64,000 bases of DNA from a bacterium (GCA_022828125.1 JAJEJD010000008.1:124001-188000), one strand, 5' to 3'. Positions 26,036 to 35,148 are shown, numbered from the stretch's first letter. Made by a program: numbers and translations. The notes: generated by a model not told the origin, from the sequence alone.

Positions 26036-26905
26036 TCAGGACAGGCCCTCGAACACCGATCTTTCGCCCTCTCGAACCTTTACCTGCGATTGAGCGGAAA
26101 CGAAGGTTTCCTCGTTGTAGAGCCAGCGCCCCGTCATGCGGACGAACCACCAGAAGAAATTTCCGTTGATCTGGCTTTTGTGCGCCGTGAGGGCGCGCCA
26201 TTTGCGGCGAAGGTATCTGCGGATGTTCACGCGGGTGGTGATGAGCTCATCCGGCGTCCCGTATTTATCCTCCCGGAAGTCCGGGTCGTCGAGCGGCGTT
26301 TTCTGCCCGAAAAGCCTCATCCAGCGCCAGGCGCGCAGCATCTTCGTGCGCGACCAGGCGGTGTGGTAGAGCTTGGGTACGCGCCAGGCCTCTCGTCCGC
26401 TTTCAGGAAATCGGGAGGAGTCAGCGGCCGCCTCCAGCGCTTCGGTGGTGACCTTGTTCGCCATTAGATGATCGGGGTGGCCGTATCCGCCCTGCTCGTT
26501 GTAGGTGACGACCACGTCGGGGCGATAGCGGCGTATGTAGCTCACTATCTTGCCGACGACTTCTTCCTCATCGGCGTTTTTGAACGCATCGGGATGTCCG
26601 TTGCCCTCCCAGCCGTCCATGCCGGAATCGCGATAGCCCAGGGCGTGAACTTCAGAAACCCCCAATATCCGCGCCGCCCGCTCGAGTTCTTCGATTCTGA
26701 TTTCCCCGAGCCTGTTCTGGTCCGCCTCGGAATCGGGGTCGAGGTTTTCACCGAGATGCTCCATCTTGCCCATCTCGCCGTTGGTGCAGGTGATGAGTAT
26801 GACGCGGTGGCCTTCGCGCGCGCTCCTGAGAATCAGGCCGCCCGTGCTGCTGCACTCATCGTCGGGGTGCGCATGAACCAGCATGAGGGTGAAGGTTTTG
26901 GACAT
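26036..26905 (-). CDS. PIG-L/LmbE-family deacetylase
   Basis: A 289-residue zinc deacetylase of the PIG-L family, whose members remove acetyl from N-acetylglucosaminyl compounds (MshB, Mca, BshB and similar). The metal motif HAHPDDE is at residues 11-17 and the second ligand block is YGHPDH, both intact. The 289-residue length is closer to MshB/Mca than to short LmbE forms. The pathway here is not known; low-molecular-weight thiol or glycan metabolism are both possible. The gene is downstream of korAB on the same strand but separated by a terminator. Confidence 0.85.
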   Translation of the reverse strand: MSKTFTLMLVHAHPDDECSSTGGLILRSAREGHRVILITCTNGEMGKMEHLGENLDPDSEADQNRLGEIRIEELERAARILGVSEVHALGYRDSGMDGWEGNGHPDAFKNADEEEVVGKIVSYIRRYRPDVVVTYNEQGGYGHPDHLMANKVTTEALEAAADSSRFPESGREAWRVPKLYHTAWSRTKMLRAWRWMRLFGQKTPLDDPDFREDKYGTPDELITTRVNIRRYLRRKWRALTAHKSQINGNFFWWFVRMTGRWLYNEETFVSAQSQVKVREGERSVFEGLS

Positions 26906-26929
26906 GGTTTCCGGACGCCCGGAGGCGCG

Positions 26930-26962
26930 AGAAAGGCCGCCGGAACGGAAACCGGCGGCCCT
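26930..26962 (-). terminator. Terminator after korB
   Basis: 9-bp perfect stem GGCCGCCGG / CCGGCGGCC (26935-26943 and 26952-26960), followed on the minus strand by CTTTCTC. It lies 17-49 bp after the korB stop. Confidence 0.65.
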
Positions 26963-26978
26963 TGGAGGCGACGAAAAC

Positions 26979-28001
26979 TTAGTGGTGCTCCCAGGTATCT
27001 CCCGAATTCAAGAGCGCATCGATATCGCCCTCGCCTTTCTCCTGGGCCGCGGCGACTTGATCGACCATCAATCCCTCAAACGGCGGACGCTCCACCTTCC
27101 TCAGGACGCCCAGGGGCACGGGGCCGCCTTCGAGTTCGACCCGGCTCAGGATATGGGCGTAGCCGCCCGCCTCGTCGTCCACGCGGTGGACGGTCACGTC
27201 GGGAGAATCGGCTTCGACGATGCGGACCTTGTAATCCTCGAGGGAGACTCCCTTGCGATCATCCTCCGGGCCGTAGACGAGGGGCTGGCCGTCTTCGAGA
27301 TAAATCACGTTCTGCTCTTTCATGCCTTTCTCGGTGAACTTGTGCCACGCGCCGTCGTTGAACACGATGCAGTTCTGCAGCACCTCGAGCAGCGACGTTC
27401 CTTCGTGGTTCGCCATCTCCTCGAACATCGCGGCCATGTGCTTCTGATCCCTGTCCGTCGTGCGGGCGACGAAGCTGCACTCCGCCCCCAGGGCCAGCGT
27501 CAGCGGGTGGAGCGGGTAGTCCACCGAGCCGATGGGCGTGGACTTCGTGCGCGAGCCCAGAAGCGAGGTGGGCGAATACTGGCCCTTGGTCAATCCGTAC
27601 ACGCGGTTGTTGAACAACACGATCTTGACGCCCACGTTGCGGCGCATGGAGTGAATCAGGTGGTTTCCGCCGATGCTCAGCGCGTCGCCGTCGCCGCTGA
27701 TGACCCAGACGGAAAGGTCCGGGTTGCTCACCTTGACACCGGTGGCGAACGCAGGCGCCCGCCCGTGAATGGTGTGGAAACCGAACGTGTCCATGTAGTA
27801 GGGAAAGCGCGCCGCGCAGCCGATGCCTGAGACGAAAACGAATTTCTCGCGCGGAATCTCGAGCGTCGGCAGCACCTTCTGCATCTGGGCCAGAATCGCG
27901 TAGTCTCCGCAACCCGGGCACCAGCGCACGACCTGGTCGGACTGAAAATCCTTGCGGGTGAGGCCCAACCCGCCGCCGTTCTTGGCTGTCGTTGTAGACA
28001 T
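26979..28001 (-). CDS. korB: 2-oxoacid:ferredoxin oxidoreductase, beta subunit
   Basis: TPP-binding beta subunit (340 residues) of a 2-oxoglutarate- or 2-oxoacid-type ferredoxin oxidoreductase, which converts 2-oxoacid, CoA and oxidised ferredoxin to acyl-CoA, CO2 and reduced ferredoxin. The family N-terminal WCPGCGDYAILAQ is present, and the TPP motif reads GDGDALSIGGNHLIHSMRRN with VVLFNN-type continuation NNRVYGLTKGQ. Its ATG follows the alpha-subunit stop with no gap. The Kor assignment over other 2-oxoacid enzymes rests on the two-gene gamma-alpha/beta organisation. The preference for 2-oxoglutarate is likely but not proven. Confidence 0.88.
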   Translation of the reverse strand: MSTTTAKNGGGLGLTRKDFQSDQVVRWCPGCGDYAILAQMQKVLPTLEIPREKFVFVSGIGCAARFPYYMDTFGFHTIHGRAPAFATGVKVSNPDLSVWVISGDGDALSIGGNHLIHSMRRNVGVKIVLFNNRVYGLTKGQYSPTSLLGSRTKSTPIGSVDYPLHPLTLALGAECSFVARTTDRDQKHMAAMFEEMANHEGTSLLEVLQNCIVFNDGAWHKFTEKGMKEQNVIYLEDGQPLVYGPEDDRKGVSLEDYKVRIVEADSPDVTVHRVDDEAGGYAHILSRVELEGGPVPLGVLRKVERPPFEGLMVDQVAAAQEKGEGDIDALLNSGDTWEHH

Positions 28002-29858
28002 TTAGAGTAACTCCTCAATCTTGGTAATCAGTTCGCCGACCTTGAAGGGCTTGCCCTGAATTTTGTTGAAGCTGATCGTATCGATCAGATACTGGTAGCG
28101 GAGCATCTTGGAGAGTTGTCCCAGGTTCAATTCGGGGACGAGGATTTTTTCGAAATTGCCGAGCACTTCTTCGAGGTTCGCCGGGAAGGGGTTGAGATGT
28201 CTCAGGTGAACCTGGGATACGGAGGCGCCCCGGGCCTGCAGGGCCTCTATCGCCGCCGTGATGGCGCCGAAGGTGCCGCCCCAGCCGATGACGAGAACCT
28301 TTCCGCTCGCCTCGCCGATGACCTCTGCGGGCGGGATGTCCTTCGCGATTCCCGCAATCTTCTTATCGCGCGTGCGGACCATGAACTCGTGGTTTTCCGG
28401 TTCGTAGTTGACGTTGCCGGTCCTGTCCTCTTTCTCGATTCCGCCGATCCGGTGCTCGAGCCCGGGCGTGCCGGGAATCGCCCACGGTCGCGCCAGCGTT
28501 TCGGAGTCGCGATTGTAGGGGAGGAAACCCTCCGGGTCCGTGTGGAAAGCCACCGGCATCTCGGGAATGTCCGAAGCCTTGGGCAGCAGCCAGGGTTCGG
28601 AGCCGTTGGCGAGATAGCCGTCGCTCAGAACCACAACGGGCGTCATGTATTTCACCGCCAGGCGGCACGCCTCTATCGCCGTCCAGAAGCAATCCCCCGG
28701 CGTGGCCGCCGCCACGACCGGAAGCGGGCTTTCGCTGTTGCGCCCGAACATCACCTGGAGGAGGTCGGCCTGCTCGGTCTTCGTGGGAAGCCCCGTGCTC
28801 GGGCCGCCGCGCTGGATGTCGGCGATGACCATGGGAAGCTCCGTCATCACGCCCAGGCCCATGGCTTCGGCCTTGAGAGCGATGCCGGGGCCGCTCGAGC
28901 ACGTCACGCCGAGCGAGCCGGTGAACGAAGCGCCGAGCGCCGCGGATACGGCAGCGATCTCGTCTTCGGCCTGGAAGGTCTGTACGCCGAAATTCTTGTG
29001 CCGGGAGAGTTCGTGGAGAACGTCGCTGGCCGGCGTAATCGGATAGGCGCCCCAGAAGAGGTTGATGCCCATCTTCTTCGTCGCCGCGATGAAGCCGTAG
29101 GCCAGGGCGACGTTGCCCGAGATGTTCCTGTACCGGCCCGCCGGATAGGTGGCCTCGCGCACGATGTAGTTGCTGGTGAAGACCTCGGTGTTCTCGCCGA
29201 AGAAATACCCCGCCTCGAGCGCGCGCGTGTTGGCCTGCACGAACTCGGGGCGTTTGCCGAATTTCTCCTCGATCCACTGCTTCGTCGGCTCCAGCGGGCG
29301 CGAGTACATCCAGTACATCAGACCCAGCGCGAAGAAGTTCTTGCACCGATCCGCCAGGTTGGACTGAAGCTCCATGTCTTCCAGGGCCTGGCGCGTCATG
29401 GAGGTGATCTTCACTTCGTGGATGTCATAGTTGCCCTTGAACTCCTCATCCTCGAGGGGGTTGGACTCATAGCCGGCCTTGGCCAGGTTCTTCTGGCCGA
29501 AGTTGTCCACGTTGGCGATGATGATGCCGCCGCTCTTCAAATCGCCGATGCTCGTCTTGAGCGCGGCGGGGTTCATCGCCACGAGAACGTCCACGGCGTC
29601 GCCCGGGGTGTGGATGTCCCTGCTCGAGAAGTTGATCTGGAACCCGCTCACTCCGGCGAGGGTTCCGACGGGTGCGCGAATTTCGGCGGGAAAGTCGGGG
29701 AACGTACTCAGATCGTTCCCGGCGATGGCCGCCGCGTTCGTGAACCTGTCTCCGGTGAGCTGCATCCCGTCGCCGGAGTCGCCGGCGAAGCGTATCGCCA
29801 CCGTTTCGAGTTCAACAAGCTGCTTCTCAGCCCCGTTTTTACCTGAAGACTCAGCCAT
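28002..29858 (-). CDS. korA: 2-oxoacid:ferredoxin oxidoreductase, fused gamma-alpha subunit
   Basis: A 618-residue fusion of the gamma domain (IRFAGDSGDGMQLTGDRF at residue 18 onward, CoA-binding) and the alpha domain (WGAYPITPASDVLHELSRH near 255, then FQAEDEIAAVSAALGASFTG and TCSSGPGIALKAEAMGLG). The C-terminal transketolase-like module includes VIGWGGTFGAI. It forms the two-gene KorAB type with the following gene. AAAGGA lies 6 nt before the ATG. A sigma-70-like promoter is visible about 155 bp upstream. The enzyme suits reductive carbon metabolism or low-potential ferredoxin production. Confidence 0.9.
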   Translation of the reverse strand: MAESSGKNGAEKQLVELETVAIRFAGDSGDGMQLTGDRFTNAAAIAGNDLSTFPDFPAEIRAPVGTLAGVSGFQINFSSRDIHTPGDAVDVLVAMNPAALKTSIGDLKSGGIIIANVDNFGQKNLAKAGYESNPLEDEEFKGNYDIHEVKITSMTRQALEDMELQSNLADRCKNFFALGLMYWMYSRPLEPTKQWIEEKFGKRPEFVQANTRALEAGYFFGENTEVFTSNYIVREATYPAGRYRNISGNVALAYGFIAATKKMGINLFWGAYPITPASDVLHELSRHKNFGVQTFQAEDEIAAVSAALGASFTGSLGVTCSSGPGIALKAEAMGLGVMTELPMVIADIQRGGPSTGLPTKTEQADLLQVMFGRNSESPLPVVAAATPGDCFWTAIEACRLAVKYMTPVVVLSDGYLANGSEPWLLPKASDIPEMPVAFHTDPEGFLPYNRDSETLARPWAIPGTPGLEHRIGGIEKEDRTGNVNYEPENHEFMVRTRDKKIAGIAKDIPPAEVIGEASGKVLVIGWGGTFGAITAAIEALQARGASVSQVHLRHLNPFPANLEEVLGNFEKILVPELNLGQLSKMLRYQYLIDTISFNKIQGKPFKVGELITKIEELL

Positions 29859-30012
29859 TGGTTTGGTTGTCCTTTAATTGGATTGACCTGGTGTAGGAAA
29901 ACACTTGGAGGGTCTCATTCACTGCGAGATACCATATGTCGTGCATGTCATTTTCGAGCATGTCTTTTTGTGAGTCCGAGTGGCGATTCATCGACCAACC
30001 AGCCGATCGCGA

Positions 30013-30041
30013 ATTATGCGGAAATCCATTAAAGCCGTCAA
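30013..30041 (-). promoter_or_regulatory. Predicted sigma-70-type promoter of korAB
   Basis: On the minus strand TTGACG (30041-30036) and CATAAT (30018-30013) are separated by exactly 17 bp. Transcription would start near 30006, leaving a leader of about 150 nt before korA. Confidence 0.5.
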
Positions 30042-30078
30042 CGCAAAGTCAACCTTTTTTTCAAAAAAATCAAATACA

Positions 30079-30654
30079 TCAGCCCGCACGGGAGCCGTCG
30101 AGGCCCAAATCCGCGGCCGCCCCCTGCATGGCTTCGAGCGTGAAGGCGACGTGCTCTTCCAGAGGCACCCCGAGTTCCGAGGCGCCCAACTCCACGTCCG
30201 CGCGATTCACGCCCTTGGCGAAATTCTTGTCCTTCCATTTTTTCCGTATGCTTCTCGGCTTCACCTGCCGGATGTCCTTCGCCGGATTCACGAGGGCGAC
30301 GGCGGTGATGAGGCCCACCAGTTCGTCCACGGCGAAGAGCGCCCGGGCGAGGCGCGTCTCCCGGGGGACGTTCAGATACTCCGCATGCCCCAGAATCGCC
30401 TGTATCATCTCCTCGGGGTAGCCTGCCTCGCGCAGCACCGCGCAGCCGGTCTCGGGGTGCTCTTCGGGCGAGGGATGCTTTTCGTAATCCATGTCGTGGA
30501 GCAGGCCCGTGACGCCCCAAAGCGCCTCGTCTTCTCCGTATTTTCTCGCATAGGCGCAAAGGGCGGCCTCCACCGCCCGGGCGTGCGCTCTGAGGCCCGG
30601 GCTTTTGGTCCACTCGAATAAAAGCGCCTCCGCACTCGCGCGATCCAGTTCCAC
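30079..30654 (-). CDS. HD-domain phosphohydrolase-like protein
   Basis: A 191-residue HD-superfamily protein, a metal-dependent phosphohydrolase fold. The ligand set is LRAHARAVE (His), GLLHDMDYEKHP (His-Asp), then ILGHAEYLN and AVDELVGLI (Asp). The first two thirds matches the common HDIG-like module; the C-terminal 60 residues hold a basic stretch (KPRSIRKKWKDK) and an acidic end. I chose the GTG at 30654 because GGAGGGAG lies 6 nt upstream; the frame is open to an ATG-like start at 30696. The substrate is unknown. It is upstream of korA on the same strand but 220 bp away with its own korA promoter between. Confidence 0.75.
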   Translation of the reverse strand: MELDRASAEALLFEWTKSPGLRAHARAVEAALCAYARKYGEDEALWGVTGLLHDMDYEKHPSPEEHPETGCAVLREAGYPEEMIQAILGHAEYLNVPRETRLARALFAVDELVGLITAVALVNPAKDIRQVKPRSIRKKWKDKNFAKGVNRADVELGASELGVPLEEHVAFTLEAMQGAAADLGLDGSRAG

Positions 30655-30774
30655 GCTCAACTCCCTCCGCTGATGATGAATCAAAGAGATGCGCAATCAA
30701 AGAAATAACCAATCACTCTTACTTCCAATAAACCTTGCGCTTCGGCCCGAATCTGTCAAGGCGCGCAGCCTCGC

Positions 30775-30802
30775 TTGATGCGGTTTGAGTGTGATACATA
30801 TT
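30775..30802 (+). promoter_or_regulatory. Possible promoter of the M24 peptidase gene
   Basis: TTGATG (30775-30780) and CATATT (30797-30802) with a 16-bp spacer, in an A+T-rich gap 64 bp before the ATG. Only moderately close to consensus. Confidence 0.3.
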
Positions 30803-30865
30803 CCCCCCGAGATATTTTCCAACAAAATTCCGTGCAGTGAAAGAAATTTTTTCAGGGAGAAAAAC

Positions 30866-32098
30866 ATGCTCTACAACAGGGAACGCGCGCTGGAACTGAT
30901 GCGGGAACACGACGTGGCGGCCATGATCGGCACGACGCTCGAGAACGTCACCTATCTGACGGGCCACATCGGCTGGGCGCAGCGGGTCTACCGCGCGCGA
31001 AAAAGCTATGGCGTCATCACCAACAATCCCGATGCCGGCACCGACCTCATCATGAACCGCGCGGACAACACCTATTACGCCGCCTACGGCGGGCACGCGG
31101 AGAACGTCTACGTCTGGGGCGGACAGGCGAACCACATCGAGCCGGAAGGCTACGAGCCGCATGACGAGGAGATGAGGCGCTACCGCGAACTCCACGCAAG
31201 CGGAGCCAGGCACGCCACCCTGCTCGACGGCCTCCTCGCAGCACTTAAGGATCGGGGCATCACCTCCGGCAGAATCGCCCTGGACGAGGAGGGCTGCCCG
31301 GACAGCCTGTTCGCCACCTTGAAAGAGAAACTCCCCAATTGTGAATTCATCCCCGGCTCGGGCCTGTTCCTGATGACGCGCCTCGTCAAGACGGCGGATG
31401 AACTCGACCGCCTGCGCGAGGCGGCCCAGGTGAACGAAGACGCCATCGGAAAAGTCTTCGACTTCCTGCATGAGGGCGTGAGCGAGCGCGAGGTGGCCGA
31501 GGTCTGGCGTCAGGAGGTGGCCCGGCCCGGCGGCATGTGGCACTGGTTCCACTTCAACTCGGGCCCGAGGGGCGTCTTCATCTTCCCGCCCACCGACAGG
31601 AAGCTCGAAAAAGGCGACGGCTTCATGTTCGACGCCGGGCTTTTCCACAAGAACTACAACGCCGACACGGGAAGCTGCGGCTCCATCGGCGAGCCGAGCG
31701 CGCGCGTGCAGCGCGAATGGAAGGGAATCGATGAGGGGTTCCACGAATGCCTGGAGGTGATCAAGGCCGGCTGCACGGGCAACCAGATTTATCAGGCGCT
31801 CGTGAAGGGAATTCAGTCGCGCTTTCCCGAGTTCGACGCTCCCTTCGCGGGGCACACGATCGGCCTCGAAGCCAGGGAGTTCCCCTTCATCCTGGGGCCC
31901 GAATCGAAGCACAATCAGCCGTTCTACCCGACGACTTCGGAGATTCCCCTGCCCGTCGATTCGGTGATCAACATCGAGGCGCCTATCGGCACCTTCGGCC
32001 TGGGGGGCTACCAGATCGAATACTCGGTCGTCGTGAAGGAAAACGGCTGGGAGATGCTCATCCCCCAGGACAGGAGCTTCCGCGTCATCGACGCGTGA
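30866..32098 (+). CDS. M24-family Xaa-Pro peptidase-like protein
   Basis: A 410-residue pita-bread metallopeptidase: an N-terminal creatinase-like domain (ALELMREHDVAAMIGTT onward) and a C-terminal M24 domain. Metal ligands can be followed: FMFDAGLFHKNYNADTGS (two Asp), FAGHTIGLEAREFP (His), INIEAPIG (Glu) and YQIEYSVVV (Glu). Family members are aminopeptidase P, prolidase or creatinase-type amidinohydrolases, and small substrates are possible. The ATG at 30866 has GGGAGA 7 nt upstream; the frame extends further 5' but without support. The gene is divergent from the HD-domain gene. Confidence 0.85.
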   Translation: MLYNRERALELMREHDVAAMIGTTLENVTYLTGHIGWAQRVYRARKSYGVITNNPDAGTDLIMNRADNTYYAAYGGHAENVYVWGGQANHIEPEGYEPHDEEMRRYRELHASGARHATLLDGLLAALKDRGITSGRIALDEEGCPDSLFATLKEKLPNCEFIPGSGLFLMTRLVKTADELDRLREAAQVNEDAIGKVFDFLHEGVSEREVAEVWRQEVARPGGMWHWFHFNSGPRGVFIFPPTDRKLEKGDGFMFDAGLFHKNYNADTGSCGSIGEPSARVQREWKGIDEGFHECLEVIKAGCTGNQIYQALVKGIQSRFPEFDAPFAGHTIGLEAREFPFILGPESKHNQPFYPTTSEIPLPVDSVINIEAPIGTFGLGGYQIEYSVVVKENGWEMLIPQDRSFRVIDA

Positions 32099-32271
32099 TT
32101 GGAATGCGGGGGCTTGTTTTGTAACAACTAGCCCAGACGCTCCAACACGAGAGTGAAAAAGAAGAAGTTTTCGACCCAATAACCTGCGAACACACGAGGA
32201 TGCCAAACCTCGGTTCAGCCAAAAAGAGTAGAGTTGAGCCGAGGCGCAGGCATGTGAGTCAGGGAACAAAG

Positions 32272-32790
32272 ATGTTGCGCTCCAAAATCTGTGTCGACTG
32301 CGGGCGGCGGATTCGCCCCCGCTACACGCGCTGTTACAAATGTGAGATGCGTCGCCGCCGGAGCGGCTGGCATGATCCGGAGCATCTCAGCGGCCAGGCC
32401 AAGCGCGATGCGAAGCTGGGCCGCAGCAAGTTCTACGTGTACCTGCTGGATACCGACTACGGCCACTATGTGGGGCACACCGCCAACGTACGGGCGAGGG
32501 TAAAGGCTCATGTAGACAACAAAGTCAAATCCACGGCCGGTGGAGGCCCGAAGCTGCTTTGGAAGTCCAGCCCATTCCCAACACGCGAGGATGCCGCAGG
32601 CTTCGAGGCGGCGCTTAAGTCCTTAAGAGATCAGTCGTCGGAACGCTTCCGGGAAATTACAGGTCACGCGCCTGTCCCGTTAAAGTCGGTTCCGGCATCA
32701 GGTCCTGGGTGTGGATTAGCGGGCTTCATATGGATAGCGGCTATTGTCGCCTTGGTGCTGTTCATTCTGGGAATTTTCCAGGGGTCGTAA
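32272..32790 (+). CDS. Zinc-ribbon + GIY-YIG-like + membrane-anchor protein
   Basis: A 172-residue protein with an unusual domain order. Residues about 5-25 form a treble-clef or zinc ribbon (ICVDCGRRI...YTRCYKCEM, two CxxC pairs). Residues about 55-115 look like a GIY-YIG nuclease core (KFYVYLLDTDYGHYVGHT, then NVRARVKAH and WKSSPFPTREDAAGFE, giving the Tyr/Tyr, Arg and Glu positions). The last 35 residues include a hydrophobic helix (GFIWIAAIVALVLFILGIF), so it is predicted to be membrane-anchored. The best ATG is at 32272; the frame is open to 32200. A membrane-tethered GIY-YIG protein is unusual, and activity is unproven. Confidence 0.6.
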   Translation: MLRSKICVDCGRRIRPRYTRCYKCEMRRRRSGWHDPEHLSGQAKRDAKLGRSKFYVYLLDTDYGHYVGHTANVRARVKAHVDNKVKSTAGGGPKLLWKSSPFPTREDAAGFEAALKSLRDQSSERFREITGHAPVPLKSVPASGPGCGLAGFIWIAAIVALVLFILGIFQGS

Positions 32791-32926
32791 CTCCGGACGG
32801 GCACTCTGCTTTCCCATAAGATGATGCGGGAATTGTGAACAGCCGACAAATTCCCCTCATTGACCCAAAGAGAAAAATAAGGTGAGATAGGCGAGTCGCC
32901 ACAATTCTCTATCCTGGAGAAAGCCG

Positions 32927-34159
32927 ATGCCCCATCATACCGACTTCATTCCGAGACGCGATTTTATCCGCAAAGGCGCCTTCGCCGGCCTGGGCGCGGG
33001 ACTCCTGCCCTTCGCGCGCGCCATGAACGCGGACGCCGCGCAGAACCGGGTGCGCCGCTACGTCCCCCTGGGCAAGACGGACATCAAGATGTCGGACATC
33101 TCCTTCGGCAGCAGCCGGCTGGGTTCCGATGAGGAGGACCTCGTCCTCCATGCCCTCGACTCAGGCATCAACTACTTCGACACCGCCGAGAGCTACTCCT
33201 GGGGGGAATCGGAGACCACCATCGGACGCGCGCTCAAGGGCAAGCGCGACAAGGTCTACATCGCCTCCAAAACGCATGCGGGCGCGAGCGACAAAAAAGA
33301 GTCGATGATGCGCTCTCTGGAGCAGAGCCTCCAGAAACTACAGACCGACTACGTGGACGTCTATTTCAACCACGCGGTGAACGACGTGGAAAGAATGAGC
33401 AACCCCGAGTGGAGCGAGTTCGTGGCGCTCGCGAAAAAACAGGGGAAAATCCGGTATTCGGGCATGTCCGGCCATGCGGGCAATCTGATTCAATGCCTCG
33501 ACTACTCCACCGCCAACAGCGTCGTGGACGTGTATCTCATCGCCTACAACTTCGGACAGGACCCGGCGTTTTACCAGCGCTTCACGCGCGGGTTCGACTT
33601 CATCGCCAGGTTCCCGAAGCTGCCCCTGGCCCTCGCGCGGGCGAAGGCCAAGGGCATCGGCGTCATCGCTATGAAAACGCTCATGGGCGCGCGCCTGAAC
33701 GACATGCGGCCCTATGAAAAAGGAGGCGCCACGTTCTCCCAAGCCGCCTTCCGCTGGGTGCTCTCGAACCCCAACGTGGATTCGCTCATCATCTCGATGA
33801 CGAGCAAGGACAACATCACCGAGTTCGTGGGCGCTTCGGGCTGGAAGAAGGTATCGCGCCGCGAGGTGCCGATCCTGAAGAAATACGCGCGGCTGAACGG
33901 AACCTCCTACTGCCGCCATGCGTGCAACGACTGCGCGGGCGCGTGTCCGGAGAACGTCCCCATCGCGGACGTGCTCCGCACCCGCATGTATGCGACCGAT
34001 TACGAGGACGTGCGATTCGCCAAGGCCGAGTACTCCATGCTGGGCGCGGGCGCGTCGGCGTGCCTCACCTGCAGCCACCAGAGCTGCGCCGGCGCCTGCA
34101 CGCACGGGCTGCCCATCGAGAAGATGACCGCGCCGACCCACGAACTGCTCACGGTATAG
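32927..34159 (+). CDS. Tat-exported aldo/keto reductase with C-terminal Fe-S motifs
   Basis: A 410-residue protein with a twin-arginine signal (RRDFIRKGAFAGLGAGLLPF), then an aldo/keto-reductase TIM barrel: INYFDTAESYSWGESE (catalytic Asp and Tyr), VYIASKTHA (Lys), YVDVYFNHAVND (His). The C terminus adds two cysteine clusters of ferredoxin type, CRHACNDCAGACP and CLTCSHQSCAGACTHG. The Tat signal with iron-sulfur motifs suggests the protein folds with its cofactor in the cytoplasm and works in the periplasm. CTGGAG lies 7 nt before the ATG. The next gene (epimerase) begins within 50 bp on the same strand. Substrate unknown. Confidence 0.85.
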   Translation: MPHHTDFIPRRDFIRKGAFAGLGAGLLPFARAMNADAAQNRVRRYVPLGKTDIKMSDISFGSSRLGSDEEDLVLHALDSGINYFDTAESYSWGESETTIGRALKGKRDKVYIASKTHAGASDKKESMMRSLEQSLQKLQTDYVDVYFNHAVNDVERMSNPEWSEFVALAKKQGKIRYSGMSGHAGNLIQCLDYSTANSVVDVYLIAYNFGQDPAFYQRFTRGFDFIARFPKLPLALARAKAKGIGVIAMKTLMGARLNDMRPYEKGGATFSQAAFRWVLSNPNVDSLIISMTSKDNITEFVGASGWKKVSRREVPILKKYARLNGTSYCRHACNDCAGACPENVPIADVLRTRMYATDYEDVRFAKAEYSMLGAGASACLTCSHQSCAGACTHGLPIEKMTAPTHELLTV

Positions 34160-34203
34160 GTCAAGCCGCCGCACAGGCGTATCGCAAAAGGCGAGTCGCC
34201 CCG

Positions 34204-35148
34204 TTGCGTACGAACGCCTTGCGGCCTGACGGGAGAAGACCCATCGACATCGCCATCACGGGTGCGAACGGCGCCGTCGGCAAAGCGCTCATCGAGCGCT
34301 TAGGCTCCAATGCGTCCATCAGTCCATCGCGCCTGCGCGCACTCGTGCGCGACCTGGGCCGAAGCGCGAACCTGCGCGGTCTCCCCGCCGAACTGATTCA
34401 GGTGGACTACGACGACGCCGAAAGCCTCGCGCGCGCCGTGGAAGGTGCGGACTGCGTGGCGCACCTGGCGGGTTCGCTGGTCCCGAGAGCGGGCGATTCC
34501 CTGCTCGGGGCGAACCTGCTCACCACGAAAAACGTCGCCGAGGCGAGCCGCGCGCAAGGGGTGAAATCCTTCGTTTATTTGAGTTTTCCAGGCGCGGACG
34601 CAAGTTCCGAAAACGAGTATCTGCGGACGAAAGGCCGGGCCGAGGATGTGATAGCGGAGAATTTCGACTCGGGCGCCATTTTCCGCGTGCCCATGATCCT
34701 GGGGGCCGACACTCCCGCGATGAACCAGATAAAACGCCTGCTCGCCTCCTCGGTCGTCCCCCTCGTGGCGGGAGGGTCTGTGCGGATCCAGCCGATATTC
34801 CTGGGCGACGTCATCAACGCGATCGAGTGGGTGATTCTTCATCCCGAAGCGCCGCTTGCGCGAATGAACCTTGTGGGGCCGGAGACTCTCCTCTATCGCG
34901 ATCTGCTCATGCGCGCCGGGAGGAGGCTGGGGAAACAGCCGAGAATCCTGACGATTCCGAGGGGACTAGGGCGAGCCGCATCGAGCATCATCGGCAGGCT
35001 CTCCCCCTCCTCCCCCATGAGCCGCACCGTATTCGACATCATTTTTTATGAGCATCTGTGCAGTGATGAAGATGCCAGAAGCGCCATGTCTATCCCCGCT
35101 ACCGGGATCGACGAAACCTTAGACCTCTCGCTGCCGCACCAGGAATAG
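34204..35148 (+). CDS. NmrA/extended-SDR NAD(P)-binding epimerase-like protein
   Basis: A Rossmann-fold protein of the extended SDR/NmrA type, about 300 residues. The cofactor turn is IAITGANGAVGKALIERL, then DLGRSANLRGLPAELIQVDY (Asp-rich second strand), CVAHLAGSL, and YLSFPGADASSENEYLRTKGRAE with a probable Y-x3-K pair (YLRTK). No ATG precedes the Rossmann strand: the only conventional choices are TTG at 34204 and 34219, while a GGGAGA at 34231 sits 6 nt before an ATC codon. The start is therefore uncertain. It lies between the aldo/keto reductase and the flippase-like gene on the same strand. Confidence 0.75.
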   Translation: MRTNALRPDGRRPIDIAITGANGAVGKALIERLGSNASISPSRLRALVRDLGRSANLRGLPAELIQVDYDDAESLARAVEGADCVAHLAGSLVPRAGDSLLGANLLTTKNVAEASRAQGVKSFVYLSFPGADASSENEYLRTKGRAEDVIAENFDSGAIFRVPMILGADTPAMNQIKRLLASSVVPLVAGGSVRIQPIFLGDVINAIEWVILHPEAPLARMNLVGPETLLYRDLLMRAGRRLGKQPRILTIPRGLGRAASSIIGRLSPSSPMSRTVFDIIFYEHLCSDEDARSAMSIPATGIDETLDLSLPHQE

